Assembly (NCBI RefSeq): GCF_024713945.1
Contig: NC_134682.1
Location: forward strand, 4,999,001 to 5,063,000
Reading direction: 5' to 3'
Source of the DNA: Dermatophagoides farinae
Taxonomy: Eukaryota; Arthropoda; Arachnida; Sarcoptiformes; Pyroglyphidae
DNA: 64,000 nt
How positions within the stretch are numbered: position 1 is the first letter of the stretch; every line of letters starts with the position of its first letter. A program made the translations under genes and the position numbers. Below the pieces are notes generated by a model. It saw only the letters and a list, made by a program, of their open reading frames with translations. It was not told where the DNA came from and did no database searches. Below, piece after piece: positions 12,901 through 23,548 of the stretch.

Positions 12901-14041
12901 CAATCGGATTGCCACCAGCAGCTTCAAATTCCAACATTTTAGGCACCGCGTCGATAAGGACAGATTTATCATTAGTGACATGCGATGTGCAACCAGAATC
13001 GAGAATCCAAATATTACGATTTGTTGATCGTGATGAACACTTTAAAATCACTGATCTTGCTTGTCGACTCACATTGGTGGCGCTACTGTTGCTATTGTTG
13101 TTGTTATTGTTGCTGCTGTTGTTGCTGTTGTTGCTGTTGTTGCTGTTGTTATGATTGTTGTGATTGTTGTTGTGTCTACTGGTCGAAGCCACTGTTGATC
13201 TTGTTCTATGACCTTCATCCCAGTATTTCTGATGACAATCATTGATATTGTGACCATTACGATTACAATATGAGCATTTTGAATTTGATGATTGATTCGA
13301 TGATGATTTCTTTGGTCGTTTCTTACGAAGAACTCTGGCTGATTGTTTTGATGAATCGGTATCATTTCGCTTCGATGTCGATGCCGCTTTATTCTTCTCA
13401 TCCTCCTCCATCAACGCATTGATGATATCTTTCATGGTGATTTTATCACGTGATGTTAGACGATCAGCCAATTTGTCGAAGGTGGGTCGAGGCAATAGCG
13501 ATATGGTAATCACACACCGGGTAATCTCATTAAGAGAAACCCACTCAGAATCAAGATCTTCAAACCTGGCAGTTAATGTATCAATCCACTGACGAAGAGT
13601 ACCACCGTTATACGTTGTTTTCAACAACGCGGTGAACTTTCGAACAGAGGTAGAGAACGTGTCTTTCTCGAACCGTATCATGTATGACCATATGGCAAAA
13701 ACGGTCTTACAATGCTGTATTAGTTCGATTGTATTATGAGTAAAAGTGAGAATCATCAATCCATAGAATCGACAATATTCACCATACTCAGGATCTGCCG
13801 GTTGAATTTCATGATCGAGAAAGTGAGCTTTTCCACACGCTTTAAAAGCCGATCTCACCGTATTGATCCAAGCTTTCACGTTTTCTCCGTTATACTTGGA
13901 CACCTGTCCAAAGACAAACGTTTCCGTTGTTTTCGAATCTGTTTCGGTGGACGTGCGGCTTGATGCCAATGTTGCGATGACCTGAGACAACCGGTCCAAT
14001 ACCATTGCTAAATCAGCATCCTTCGTTTTGTTGTTAGACAT
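9917..14041 (-). CDS. gag-pol: copia-type Gag-Pol polyprotein
   Basis: 1374-codon frame from ATG at 14041 (AACAATGTCT) to TAA at 9917. The frame is open for 18 more codons upstream but only from a TTG, so 14041 is the likely start. Numbering from that ATG: copia-like Gag about 40-220; basic linker 230-250; CX2CX4HX4C zinc knuckle (C256, C259, H264, C269); poly-Asn tract 290-320; aspartic protease DSG at 348-350; integrase HHCC zinc site (H470, H475, C498, C501) and catalytic D529, D591, E627 with exact DX35E spacing; acidic Ser/Asn-rich linker about 750-870; reverse transcriptase about 895-1150 with D989 and YVDD at 1066-1069; RNase H with likely D1228, E1268, D1302 and D1351. Gag should form virus-like particles; Pol copies the RNA and integrates the DNA. 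No stop, frameshift or lost catalytic residue is seen. Gag and Pol share one frame, as in many copia elements, so their ratio must be set by splicing or proteolysis; I found no clear splice pair. Confidence 0.96.
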   Translation of the reverse strand: MSNNKTKDADLAMVLDRLSQVIATLASSRTSTETDSKTTETFVFGQVSKYNGENVKAWINTVRSAFKACGKAHFLDHEIQPADPEYGEYCRFYGLMILTFTHNTIELIQHCKTVFAIWSYMIRFEKDTFSTSVRKFTALLKTTYNGGTLRQWIDTLTARFEDLDSEWVSLNEITRCVITISLLPRPTFDKLADRLTSRDKITMKDIINALMEEDEKNKAASTSKRNDTDSSKQSARVLRKKRPKKSSSNQSSNSKCSYCNRNGHNINDCHQKYWDEGHRTRSTVASTSRHNNNHNNHNNSNNSNNSNNSSNNNNNNSNSSATNVSRQARSVILKCSSRSTNRNIWILDSGCTSHVTNDKSVLIDAVPKMLEFEAAGGNPIVTNEIGNSVINLNRGHKIRLNNVAYGKFNSNLLSVQQLFDDGYSINFDGDSSTPSVTIRKGDLVVNAIRDSTGLWAVINQPTHSIFNLWHNRLGHPGKVIMDRVHKINPDVNNKHDNCDHCCSNKSVASSHKLPMVYKHVGLFELLHIDLWESPTSSITGYKYGMLIVDHHSRFCFGIPLKAKSDAAEAIIDFITRRQARYKCQVRQIRTDCGREFVNNCLDQFCSDNGIEHQTTVGYAPEQNGIVERMNRTVFSTVRTLLNSANLPHHYWVETMTTAIYLVNIWIRDDDISPFEKFFNRKPSYGHLRNFGCVAYHHQPRIKRQSKLDPTSKRLMFLGYTNSPAIYKLLDPSNNDIIETNDVKFVESEMYFCDSSCVSSSSLQPSSVQSSSSDLNISTAYARPNPVNSELNNSDQQTNIDNFVSPVNEQTLISDISSTSSNVDNNQFDSDYEPDEEDLSSFQSEESSNNHHDIQQHPRQSSRENRGVPPLRFGYKCTNSYVVPLSYAEALKMPDANEWRNAIRTEINQLQKYRVFSKVPVDHSKKTIPTKWIFTRKRSGAYKARLVACGYRQRYGVDYLDTASPTPDRSLTNIVLSWAKTYNFKVRQLDIRTAFLNASLNEPVYVHPPPGFEGGGLLKLEKALYGLKQSPLEWYRTISDHLIEIGFTKCISERCLFKRDNIVLLLYVDDIIVTGPNESEIDNLINELDRRFEITDLGNVGDYLGISITEFPDHFELSQSAYIKKILDEFNMSDCKGCLSPMTTLYEIIDGEEIDNSLPVQKLIGSLLYVANRTRPDICFAVNWLSRFMSKPTASLFRACKCVLRYLSRTINYKLVLGPLDTDLDLFTDSSFGQGSSRHSTTGIVVKSGQSTLFWRSTKQQKIATSSCEAESKALLDGYRSILPIKEIFDFIGYHIRIRIKCDNQSTICIFSGGSMKRSRSFDIEIKKLIEIFNSSDAPAIEYVETTCQLADILTKSLSSKRIFEIVSQQFFNVS
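13085..13174 (-). repeat. (AAC)n-type tract encoding poly-Asn inside Gag-Pol
   Basis: An imperfect trinucleotide repeat, GTT-like on the plus strand, encodes Asn broken by Ser and His. It lies between the zinc knuckle and the protease. The tract is in frame, so length changes by whole units would not break the polyprotein. Open frames in other registers here (poly-Leu, poly-Cys, poly-Thr) are shadows of this tract. Confidence 0.9.
13235..13276 (-). other. zinc knuckle coding segment (CCHC)
   Basis: Encodes CSYCNRNGHNINDC, a perfect CX2CX4HX4C nucleocapsid-type RNA-binding knuckle, marking the Gag end of the polyprotein. Confidence 0.95.
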
Positions 14042-14145
14042 TGTTGAAGATGAAAAAACAATGATGATAGAAAAACGAGGGAAAAAATAAATCAATAAAC
14101 AAGAGACGTGTTGATGTTAAATCGTAACCACGCTCTGCTACCAAT
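14042..14145 (-). other. 5' untranslated leader of the copia element
   Basis: About 104 nt between the 5' LTR and the ATG. It holds the primer-binding site at its start and the short in-frame extension lacking an ATG. Packaging signals would be expected here or in early gag but cannot be recognised by eye. Confidence 0.7.
14133..14143 (-). other. primer-binding site, initiator tRNA-Met 3' end
   Basis: Two bases inside the 5' LTR the minus strand reads TGGTAGCAGAG. This is complementary to CTCTGCTACCA, the 3' end of eukaryotic initiator tRNA-Met as I know it from other animals. The match covers 11 bases and then breaks. Drosophila copia itself is primed by an internal fragment of this tRNA; here the 3' end is implied. 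Confidence 0.85.
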
Positions 14146-14312
14146 TGAAGAGTTTTATTGATATATAAAAAATAACTCCAACTGAACAAATGAAATACAA
14201 TCAGTTTAAATACAAAGAAAATGAAAAAATAAACAAACAAGAAAATAATAATAAAATAACCATGACACTACGTGTCATACGTAGTCAGTGTCATAGTAAA
14301 GTTTACACTACA
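14146..14312 (-). repeat. 5' LTR of the copia element
   Basis: 167 bp, identical to the 3' LTR at a constant offset of 4410. It should carry the element promoter. An open frame across 14190-14420 is an accidental translation through it. Confidence 0.97.
14205..14212 (-). promoter_or_regulatory. possible TATA box of the element promoter
   Basis: Minus-strand TATTTAAA in the 5' LTR. Initiation 25-30 bases downstream would put the RNA start at about 14175-14180, so that R contains the AATAAA at 14154-14159, which makes a workable U3-R-U5 layout. TATATA at 14161-14166 is an alternative but lies very close to the LTR end. Confidence 0.35.
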
Positions 14313-14317
14313 ATAAC
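14313..14317. repeat. target-site duplication, right copy (ATAAC)
   Basis: Exact copy of 9731-9735, directly outside the 5' LTR. Confidence 0.95.
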
Positions 14318-16593
14318 GATCATCATCATCATTGGAATTGACCAAGAAAATAAAGAATTGAACAAGAAAAAGTTTTCTTTTCTTTTGATTTTGCTTTCTA
14401 TCTCTCTATTTTTTTCATAATTAATGCAATTAAAGAATAAAAATCTTTGCTTGTAGGTATGATGAAACGATGAATAAAAGTTTCATTTTCAATTTAAAAT
14501 TTTTTTGTAAAAATCCAAATTGATGATGATGATAATTTATCCACTTTTTAGAATGATGCTACACACGCCCACACGAACTATTTTTTCAAGTTTTTTATTT
14601 TTTTCCAGCAAAAAAGTTTTCAATCTACTTTGTAATAAAAAAAGATATAAATCCACTATAGTTTGATTTTGAGAAAAAAAAAGTTTTAAGGAAGAAAAAT
14701 CCCAGATTCTTATGATGATGTGTAAATGATGATGATGAAAAGTTTGATAACTCGTGTGTGTCTGTGTGTGTAAAATGAGGAATTTATTGTTGGAGGATAA
14801 TCCTTGAATCGGAATTTGTTGCACTCAAAAGAAAGAATATTCAAGTCGGAATTTTCTACTATTGAAAAGTTTTTTACCATTTTCTTAAATCAGACCAAGA
14901 AAAACTATACTTGATTTGACCTGGCCTGTGTGTCTACCTTTTGAAATTTATAAATCAATTTATTTCATATGTGTTGTCGTCCATTTTCTTTTTTTTCAAT
15001 TTTTATTTCCGAAAATCTGGCTTCATTTTTTTCATTTTTAATCAATTTTTAAAAAAAACAACCATCTAATCAACAGACAAAGTTTCCTTATTCTTTTTTT
15101 TTGATTTATAACACACACAAAAAAATAACAGAATGTTCGAATAAAAATATGATGTTCGGTTGTGTAAAATGGTTCCATTTCCATCATCATCTGTATCATT
15201 CATTGAATGAATGAATGAATCAAATAAATTGCCCGAATGAATAATGTTGATGTTTTTTTTTGCTTCTGCTGCTGGTAATTTGTCCGTTCTTCAATTTTCA
15301 TCCGTAATGATGATGATGATTGTCATTTGAAAATGATGTAAATTCTTCTTTTTTTTTGGTAATAGAATAAAAAAAAACCAAACCAAAATCCATTTTCTTG
15401 AATTTCGTTTCATTTCAAACTATTCGCTATTCAATTTGAACGATGAAATAAAATGAATAAATTTCTTCTTAATTTGATTCATTCATTTTGAATCTGAACA
15501 AATGTCATCATCATCATCATTTTTTTGGATCGATTCATGCCGGGCATTTTTCTCCTTGGTAATTTAGATGGAAATATTTTTTTCGGTTATTTGTATCTCG
15601 GCGAAATACTTGAAACAATGATACTTTAAATCATTTTTTTCCGGCAAAACACAAAGCAAAAACAAATTACCCCGTACAATTGATAAAAACTCGAGGGTTG
15701 TGGTGTTGTATGAATTCAATTCGATTGATGTTTTTTTTTTCGCCGACAAATCGAACATTTCACCATCTAAGCTGATGACAAGAACGGAAAAAAACATTGA
15801 ACAAAAAAGAGGTTCATTAGTCTTTGAGAGGAAAAAAATACATTTCAAATCTGGTTGTTCAGGATTCTTCTATTTTTTTTTGTTTCATTGTTTTCGTGGT
15901 TTTCTTCTTTCTGTTTTGGCTGGGTGGTGGGTGATCAAATAGTCAATCAATCGATCCGATTTTATTCGGCCAAATAAAACCACGAAATAAAAACAATCAT
16001 TAGACGTCGATGACAACATCGACGACGACATCAGCAATGCAAATCAAAATGTGTTTGCACACACATGTGTGCATGGGTACACCCAACAAACACATTCGAT
16101 TTCATTGATTTTTTTCTGTCTACAATCCCCATTCACTCATTTCGCTCATTTGATTTGTGTAACAAATTACGTTTGTTGTACAAATACACACTCTATTTTG
16201 TATCCGGAAAAAATTTGCCGGCTATAAATTGAATTTTCCTTTTGTTTTTTGTTTTTTGTTGTTGTAGTTGTTGTTGGCGGATATTTCAAATTACTGCAAT
16301 CTTTTTCCTTTTCCGATTCTTGCGAAACTAATTTGTTTTTTTTTGTTTTTCAAGATTTCATTCACATTCCGTAACTTGATTATTGGCTGGTCCATCCACA
16401 CACACACACAAAACTCATTATTTAATTCAATGAAAAAAAAAAAATTTTCTTATGAAAAAATCTTTGAAACATTAACTTTGTAATTCTCTCGTATGGAAAT
16501 TCTTTATTATTCTCGGATTCTTTACACATTTTTAAAATTCTATACAGGTCTCTTGGTTGTTGTCGTTTTGGAAAATGGTCATAATATCCAGAA

Positions 16594-16612
16594 AGAGAGA
16601 GAGAGAGAGAGA
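16594..16612. repeat. (AG)n microsatellite
   Basis: Uninterrupted AG dinucleotide run. Confidence 0.93.
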
Positions 16613-18873
16613 CCACAAAATTAACTCCACACACACAGGATATATATCAAGTCGTTTATATTCGTTTTTTCAAATGAAAAAAAAAAACATTGGCTATTTT
16701 AACACACACACACACACATAGATTAATCTGGATTAAAATGGCAAGAAAATACTTTTTATTAAGCATGTGTGTGTGAATGTGTTTTAAGCATCAATTTCTT
16801 GATTATGATGATGATGATGATATACCACTCGAATCTGAAGAAGTTCATTTTTCTTCATTCACGACAACAACAATACGTGCTTAATTGACAAAAAAAATTT
16901 CCTGATCTTTCATAGTTGTTGTCTATTATATTGTTTTTTTTTTTTTTTTTGGTTGGTTTTGACTCAAATTTAGTTCCACCACTCACTCACAATAATGGTG
17001 ATAATAATACCTCACTAATGTGACAAACGTGTTTCGATTCTCCTCGCAGTCATCAAAGTCGATCCATTGTCGTCAATACAAATGAAGCCAGAAAAAGCTT
17101 CAAACGTTCAATTTTTTTCTTCCCAGCATGTGTAATATTCTACTTTTTTTGAAGAATATGGTCAATTCTTTTTTTACTTTATTCAATTTATCTATCTTAA
17201 AGCGTGCAACAAACAAAGATAAATATACATCTCAAATGTTTGTATGTGGAAAATTAATTTTAATCCCAAGAAAACATAGCTTCTTCTTCAGAAGAAGAAG
17301 AAGATGTTTGTTTGTTTTATTCGAAATGAAAAATTGACATCTATCCATCTTCAAATACTTCAACACACTGTGTATGAGAAAATGAAATCAAGCTATTTAA
17401 TTAAGTTGTTCCAACACAACAGCAGCAATTTACATCTTATGGTTGATTACATTGTATTTTTTGCAATTTGAAATTTCTGCGCACGAATTTAGTGTACATG
17501 TCATTATTTCTTTCGCTCTTTGAAACGGAACAAAAAATGGATCACACTATTGACTGTAGTTAAATGAATGAATGGTGGATAGATTTTTCATGATTTTCAC
17601 AAATTGGTTAAGATTAAAAAGTGGAATGTCATGAATTCGAATTGATTGCTGTCTGTATATGTGTGTGTGTGTGATACATCGATTTATTCAGAGATCCCCC
17701 CAATGATCTGATTTAAAGGAATCATTTTCTTTCAGGATTGATCCTTGGAAATTCTGGCTGTCTGTCTGTCTTTGTGTCTTAGAAAGAAGCATATTTGAAT
17801 CCGTGCCTGGATCAAGATTCATTGGATTCACAAACCGATTGTTGTTTCAAATGAGTGATTCACAAACAAACTTTTGAAACACTCATGAGAGAAGAGAAAA
17901 GCAGAAAAAAAATTGTGAAAATTTCGCAACGAATTCAATCTACTTAATAGCCTTGTGAATGAGAATCAAAGTCGATTCGTTTTTTTTTCAAGATTAATTT
18001 GACTTTTTTGCCATCATCAAAGTCGATCCAAGTGTTTGAACAATGAACTTATATTTCTCTGGATGAATATATAATTAACATCAAATGTGTGTTTTGCTTT
18101 TTGGAAAATTTATTCGTTAAAAGACAGAAAAAAATTGCTCACAACTTACTTTTCCATTTTGAGATAACTCTTTACATTATAATCATCATCGATTCTAAAT
18201 TCATAATCACGTTTCCATCCTTAACAACAACATACTGGATACTTTTCCTTTTGTTTTTTTTGTGGAGCGTTTGTTTGTTCAATTTCTTTCTCACGAAAAT
18301 AATCAGAATCCGAGAATATTCGTGAAATCAAATTTATTTGATACATTCATTTTTCTGGCATTGACGATTGATGATGATCAATTGTCAAAAATGGTCATGT
18401 TTTAAATTGTTCGACAACAAATTGAACTGACATTTGTACTGCAGTGTGTTCGTATGAAATCAAAAAGATTTTTGTTTCTATTTTGATTTAATTTCTATTT
18501 TGAAAAAAATTTTCCAGCTTCATTTCAATCATTTTCAGAATTTTTGGTTATTCAAATTTTCTACTTTTTTAGATTCGTTATTCGTGGTGTGGTGTGGTGT
18601 GATGGCTGGTGGTGGCTGTCAAAAAATTGAATTTTTTTTCGATACTAAATCGATATGTTTGTGTGTGTGCCGTATGCAAGTGATCCATGTGTGTGTGTGT
18701 GATTGAAGAGGGGAAATGATTTTTTAGTTTTTTTTTCTCTCACAGATTTCAAATTCAATTCAAATTCAAAACAACAACAACAACATTTTGAAAAAATATG
18801 AAAATCTGTGTTAGCGGCTGGTTTGTTGTTGTTCGTTTTTTGATGCTGCGGTTTCAAGTCGATTTTTTTCTCG

Positions 18874-18894
18874 CTCTCTCTCTCTCTCTCTCTC
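18874..18894. repeat. (CT)10 microsatellite
   Basis: Uninterrupted CT dinucleotide run. Confidence 0.95.
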
Positions 18895-20265
18895 ACTACT
18901 TATATTTTACATGAATTTTTCGTCGTTTCGTTTTGATTTTTTTTTCTGGTTTTTTGGCGCCGATTGCCATTGACAGGCGAATCAAGTGTGGATGAAATGT
19001 AGGCAACCAGAAAAAATGTATCATCATGCCAGCCAACCAGCGGTTAACTTTTGGTTTTTCTTTTTGGCTTCAATTTTTTTTTCTGAAGCGGATGTCAAGA
19101 TCAATCTTGTCAAGATGGTCGATGATGATTTGAATCGTGTGTGTGTGTGTGTGTATGTGTGAGTGATTTTTTCTGGTTCAATATTCTGATGATTCTTTCT
19201 TTTCGTTTTTTGTGTGGTTTGTTGCATTGAAAATCAAATGATGTGAAATCATTTTTTCTTTTTTCGATTGTCTGAAAATGTTTGAAAATTTTTTCAAGTT
19301 TATGAATCGAATGAATCAAAGAAATTTCCCGGAAATTATTTCCAATTGTTTCAATGTTGCCGGATTTTCATTTTTTTTTTCTTTCTTTCTTCGTTGTGTT
19401 AATTAACTAGCAATCGTTCCATAAATGTATTTTTTTCACAATTTTTTCTTTCTTGATATAAATAAAAATTGAATGGAATGTGTGTGAATTGTATGGATGT
19501 TTCAGTGACATGAATGACATCGAAACAAAAACAAAAAAAAAAAAGAAAAAAAATTCCTTGATGGTCACCCCCACCACACACACACGCATACATTATGATG
19601 ATGATGTTGATTAATTTTGCGAACAATTGACAATGCCTAAATTGTTACTACAATCCTGTTGTTGTTTAGTGAATCTCATTCATTCATTCATTCATACGGC
19701 TTCTTGTGTTTATTATTCATATTTTTACCATTCATTTATTCACTCATTTTTTTCTTTTTCTTTACTTAATTAATTATTTGACAGCTTCAAGTGATGTTGA
19801 TGATGATAATGTTGATGGTGATGATGATGAGAATCCATTGAAAACTACCATCACCAGCACACACCGTCATTGCCATCAGTTGCCATCAATTTTTTTTTAC
19901 CAATTCAGATTTTTTTTTCAACTCTTTCTCTTTCTCTCTTTCTCTCTCTCAGTCATACACACAATTCATTGAATATCATTATCAACGACTTGTCAAATTG
20001 AAATGAATGGTAAAAAAATTGAATTTATAAATTTGAGATATGAAAATAAAAACGAAATTTCCTATCTCCGTGACATCCCGATTCTCGATTATATTCTATT
20101 CAATTTTTTTTTGCTGTACCGGTCATTTTTTTTTCTCTCGTTGACAACTATGGGCGAAAATTGGCTGATAATTTATCGGGAATGAGTGTGTGAAAAATGA
20201 AAATGAATATATCATCAATCATCATTGTATTTCTCGATGAATAGAAATTTCAATGGATTTTCACA

Positions 20266-20286
20266 TTTTTTTTTTTTTTTTTTTTT
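20266..20286. repeat. poly-T run of 21
   Basis: One of the two longest homopolymers noticed. No target-site duplication or retroposed sequence is visible beside it, so it is not supported as a retroposon tail. Confidence 0.95.
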
Positions 20287-23200
20287 GATGAATTACAATC
20301 TATCTTTCCATTGAATTTCTGAAATGAAATGATAAATGAATATAAAATTAGAGAAAAAAATTAAACACACATATCATCATGGATCGATATTCATCATCAC
20401 ATCACATGACATATCTTGTCACCTTTTTTTCATGTCATCACCAATAACATTCATCCACCAGAGAAAAAAAACTGATGACATTGAATTGTTATTTAAAAAG
20501 CGGTGAGTGAAAAAAAATCGATTTCAATTCCACACAAAAAAAACAGTGAGAAAAAAATTGGCAATCGATTATCCACTAGCATTGAAATAACACAAAAAAA
20601 ACCTGAATGCTTTGATAAGAAAACAACATTTTCAACAATAACAACAACAACAAATTTACAATTTGAAAATATTCTTTTGTTATATTCATCATCCAATGAC
20701 GACAACAACAAGGGTTGTCATCATCGTCATCATCATCATGTTTGTTTGTTTGAAATTCTGTAATGATAAAAAACAAGAATTTTTATTATTATTATCATTC
20801 TATTGTGTTACTTGTGAATATTTGTTGTATTTGTTGTCATCATTGTGTTGAACAAATAAACACTTTCCGCACAGCTAAACAGACAGGCGAAAGAGTTTTT
20901 TCCATTCGGTCGTTGTTGTGGTTGTTTGTTTGTTTGTGTGTGATGAAAATTCAAATTATAACATTTACAAACACTCGGTGAAAAAGAGAATAGTTTACGC
21001 CCCGTTTTTTTTCATTCAGCAACGAAAAAAAAAATCGTTGATAACAGCGAAATGAGAATAAAATTGTGGTTTTGGATGATGGTTTTTTGTTGTTGCTCCA
21101 ACATGACCATTGTGTCATTGAATCGAATTTTTTTTTTTCATTTCGAACCAAAATCGATTGTGTCTCGTGTGTGTGTGTGTTTGTTCCAAATGTTTGTTTG
21201 TTTGTACCAAGTTGTTGTTGTCGTCAATTGTCATCGGCGTGTTTGAACAAACATTGTCGAGTAAGGGGTGCGAAAAAATTGTTGGCGTGAAAAAAAGATG
21301 TTTTCACCGTTTTATTTGGTTTCGTTTTTTGTTTGTTTGTTTGTACGAATAAAATCCCGGAATTCAACCCGGGGAAAAAATTATCGAATATTTGTGTTAT
21401 GAAAAAAAGTTTTTTTTTATTGTAAATAAATGAAATATTTCTGAAATAAATAGCTCAAAGAAAAAAGGGAATTTTTCAGAAAAATTTTCATCAATTTTTC
21501 TTCTGACCAAAAAGTTCCGGATTACAAACATTCAATCCGCTTGTTTCACGCCTCATTGTTGGTTACCAACCTTTTTTCGATTCAAATGTTCCATTTCCTT
21601 TTTTGTTGTCTTGTTAGCTTTGCAGTTTTCAATCTATTCGATATACCCATTGATTGACACGTTACAACAGTGGTATATTTTTCAAGACAAAAAAAATTGA
21701 AAAAAACTGTTGCAATTGTAAATATCGTAAACGCCTTTTTGTCCTTGCGATAAAATGACAAATTTTAACTTGGAAACTTCAAGTATTGTCACCTTTAAAG
21801 TTCCACCTTTTTGAAATCATTGTTTTTTCTCTAGTCATCCTTTTTTTTTATTCATCTATAGTTTTCATTTCAAATCTTTGAATCAGAATTTTTATTTGGA
21901 AAAATAAACGTCTCTTCATCAGAAGACATCGAATGAAAATGGCTGGTTGGTTAGTTTTGTTTTTGTTCCACTCGTTGATATGTTTGATTTGGTTGGCTGA
22001 ATTTGATGTTGGTCGTATTTATTAAATAACAAAAACAAAAACAAAAATTCTTCAGCAAGTCAGTTTTTTTTGTCAACAATAAAAATCAAGATGATTGTGG
22101 CAGATAGATTATTGAAAAATTATGATTGTCTTGATGATGGTGGTGGGAATGTTCCTGTAAAAGGAGGAGTCAGATTATTATATTGGCTTTGAAACAATGT
22201 AACAGCAACAATTGTCAACACAAATGATTCATAAGTGCAGAGACATTGAGATAAATTGGCACTGTAAATCATTTTAGGATGAATAAACAATCAAACAATC
22301 ACCTTGTGTTTGAACGAACTAGAAAAACGTTTATGAAAAAATCGTCATCTATCTACAAATCTAAAATTAGAATTAATTATTGTATATTCATATTTCTCTC
22401 CGATAATGATCATTGAATCATTGAATGGAAAACAATGGGAAATATTTCCGAAAAAATTTTGCCATGAAACTTTATCAATGATCAACAATGTAATATTTGA
22501 AATGAGAGATGGAAACTTTCCATAAAAAATGACAATTTTTTTTATATCGTCATTATTGTTATTATTCAACATCAAAAAAACATCCATAAATAACAACTTT
22601 TCATAGTAACATTGTACAAATAAACAATAGAATTGTAGTGAAAAAAAAAACATAAATAAACAACATGTGAACAACGAATATAAATATATTGGAACGTGAA
22701 TGTATGAACGTGGCATTTTCAAATCTCACGTACACATACACATGCACCATACAGCAAAGGCCACCATCATTGATAAATTGTACCATTCTATGATGATAAT
22801 TTTTATATTTTTGTGGCCATAGATTTTTATTATTATTGCGACGATCTAACCTATAAATTATATTTTAACAGCGTTCTGCTCGAAAAAAAATGAAATGAAA
22901 TAAAGAGAAATGTAAAAAACCTTTTGAAGAAATATGAACAAAAAAGCAGAGAAAACTTTATATTTTTTTTTTGATACAATTTTTATTATCATTATCATGA
23001 TTATTATGATGTCACATTGTCATCAAATGTTATGATCACGTAGTTTCAGAATTTTTTTTCGTTTTTTTTTCACTGTTCCAAAAATCAAGCTCGTTCATCA
23101 GTTGTTGTTGTTTTGGCAAAATTTATAGACCCATAAATTAACCCTAGAATATGAGTATGATTGTGTGTGAATCATACGGAAAAAAAGGAACAAAATCGGG

Positions 23201-23548
23201 TGATGTCAATTTTTTTTTCAACAGGAAAAAAACACAATGACTAACGAATGTATTCTTGTCGTCTGGCTCTTATCATTATGAGTAACCGAATTTCGGACAA
23301 TGATTGTTTCAAATGGAACAGCAGAAATCAAACAACAACGAGGAAAAAATCATTAAAATGTCAACAATAGTGGACCATTCGTTTTTTTCTTTGATTGTTT
23401 TTATTCAACAAGAATAAATTCAATGTAATTTCTACTGTTACGAACATTTGTGGACTTATTTATGGCCATCGACCATTATCACAATTATAATTTCTAAGAT
23501 TGTCGCAGATTTTTTTTTGTTTCTTATCTTTTGCTTTGTTGATTTTAG

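Larger units (their letters stand above)
9736..14312 (-). mobile_element. complete Ty1/copia LTR retrotransposon
   Basis: A 4577-bp element transcribed leftwards, carrying every part expected of an autonomous copia element. In transcription order these are: 5' LTR (14146-14312), primer-binding site (14133-14143), short leader, one gag-pol frame (14041-9917), polypurine tract (9911-9903) and 3' LTR (9736-9902). It is flanked by an ATAAC duplication. Integrase lies before reverse transcriptase, which separates copia from gypsy elements; there is no envelope gene. I compared the LTRs base by base by eye and found them identical over 167 bp. With no stop or frameshift in the frame, this indicates a recent insertion. 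I cannot name the family or a closest relative. Confidence 0.97.
14318..23530. other. AT-rich non-coding stretch
   Basis: No recognisable gene. Includes (AG)n at 16594-16612, a 17-base T run at 16934-16950, (CT)n at 18874-18894 and a 21-base T run at 20266-20286. A 16-base word, CATCAAAGTCGATCCA, occurs twice (17051-17066 and 18015-18030). Open frames at 20493-20776 and 21052-21352 are shared between frames and strands and dominated by repeats. Confidence 0.65.

Noticed and set aside
12870..13245. Poly-Leu and poly-Cys frames on the plus strand inside the retrotransposon
   Set aside because: Antisense readings of the poly-Asn codons of gag-pol.
20266..20286. Long poly-T run considered as a retroposon tail
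   Set aside because: No body sequence, target-site duplication or second copy is visible nearby. The same applies to the A run at 24922-24942.
20462..20501. 40-nt segment between CACCAG and GTGAGTG considered as an exon
   Set aside because: The acceptor has almost no pyrimidine tract and the peptide is Lys-rich from an A run; chance is the better explanation.
22345..22722. 125-codon minus-strand frame
   Set aside because: Begins at TTG; hydrophobic Phe/Ile/Tyr-rich composition expected from AT-rich DNA; no domain.
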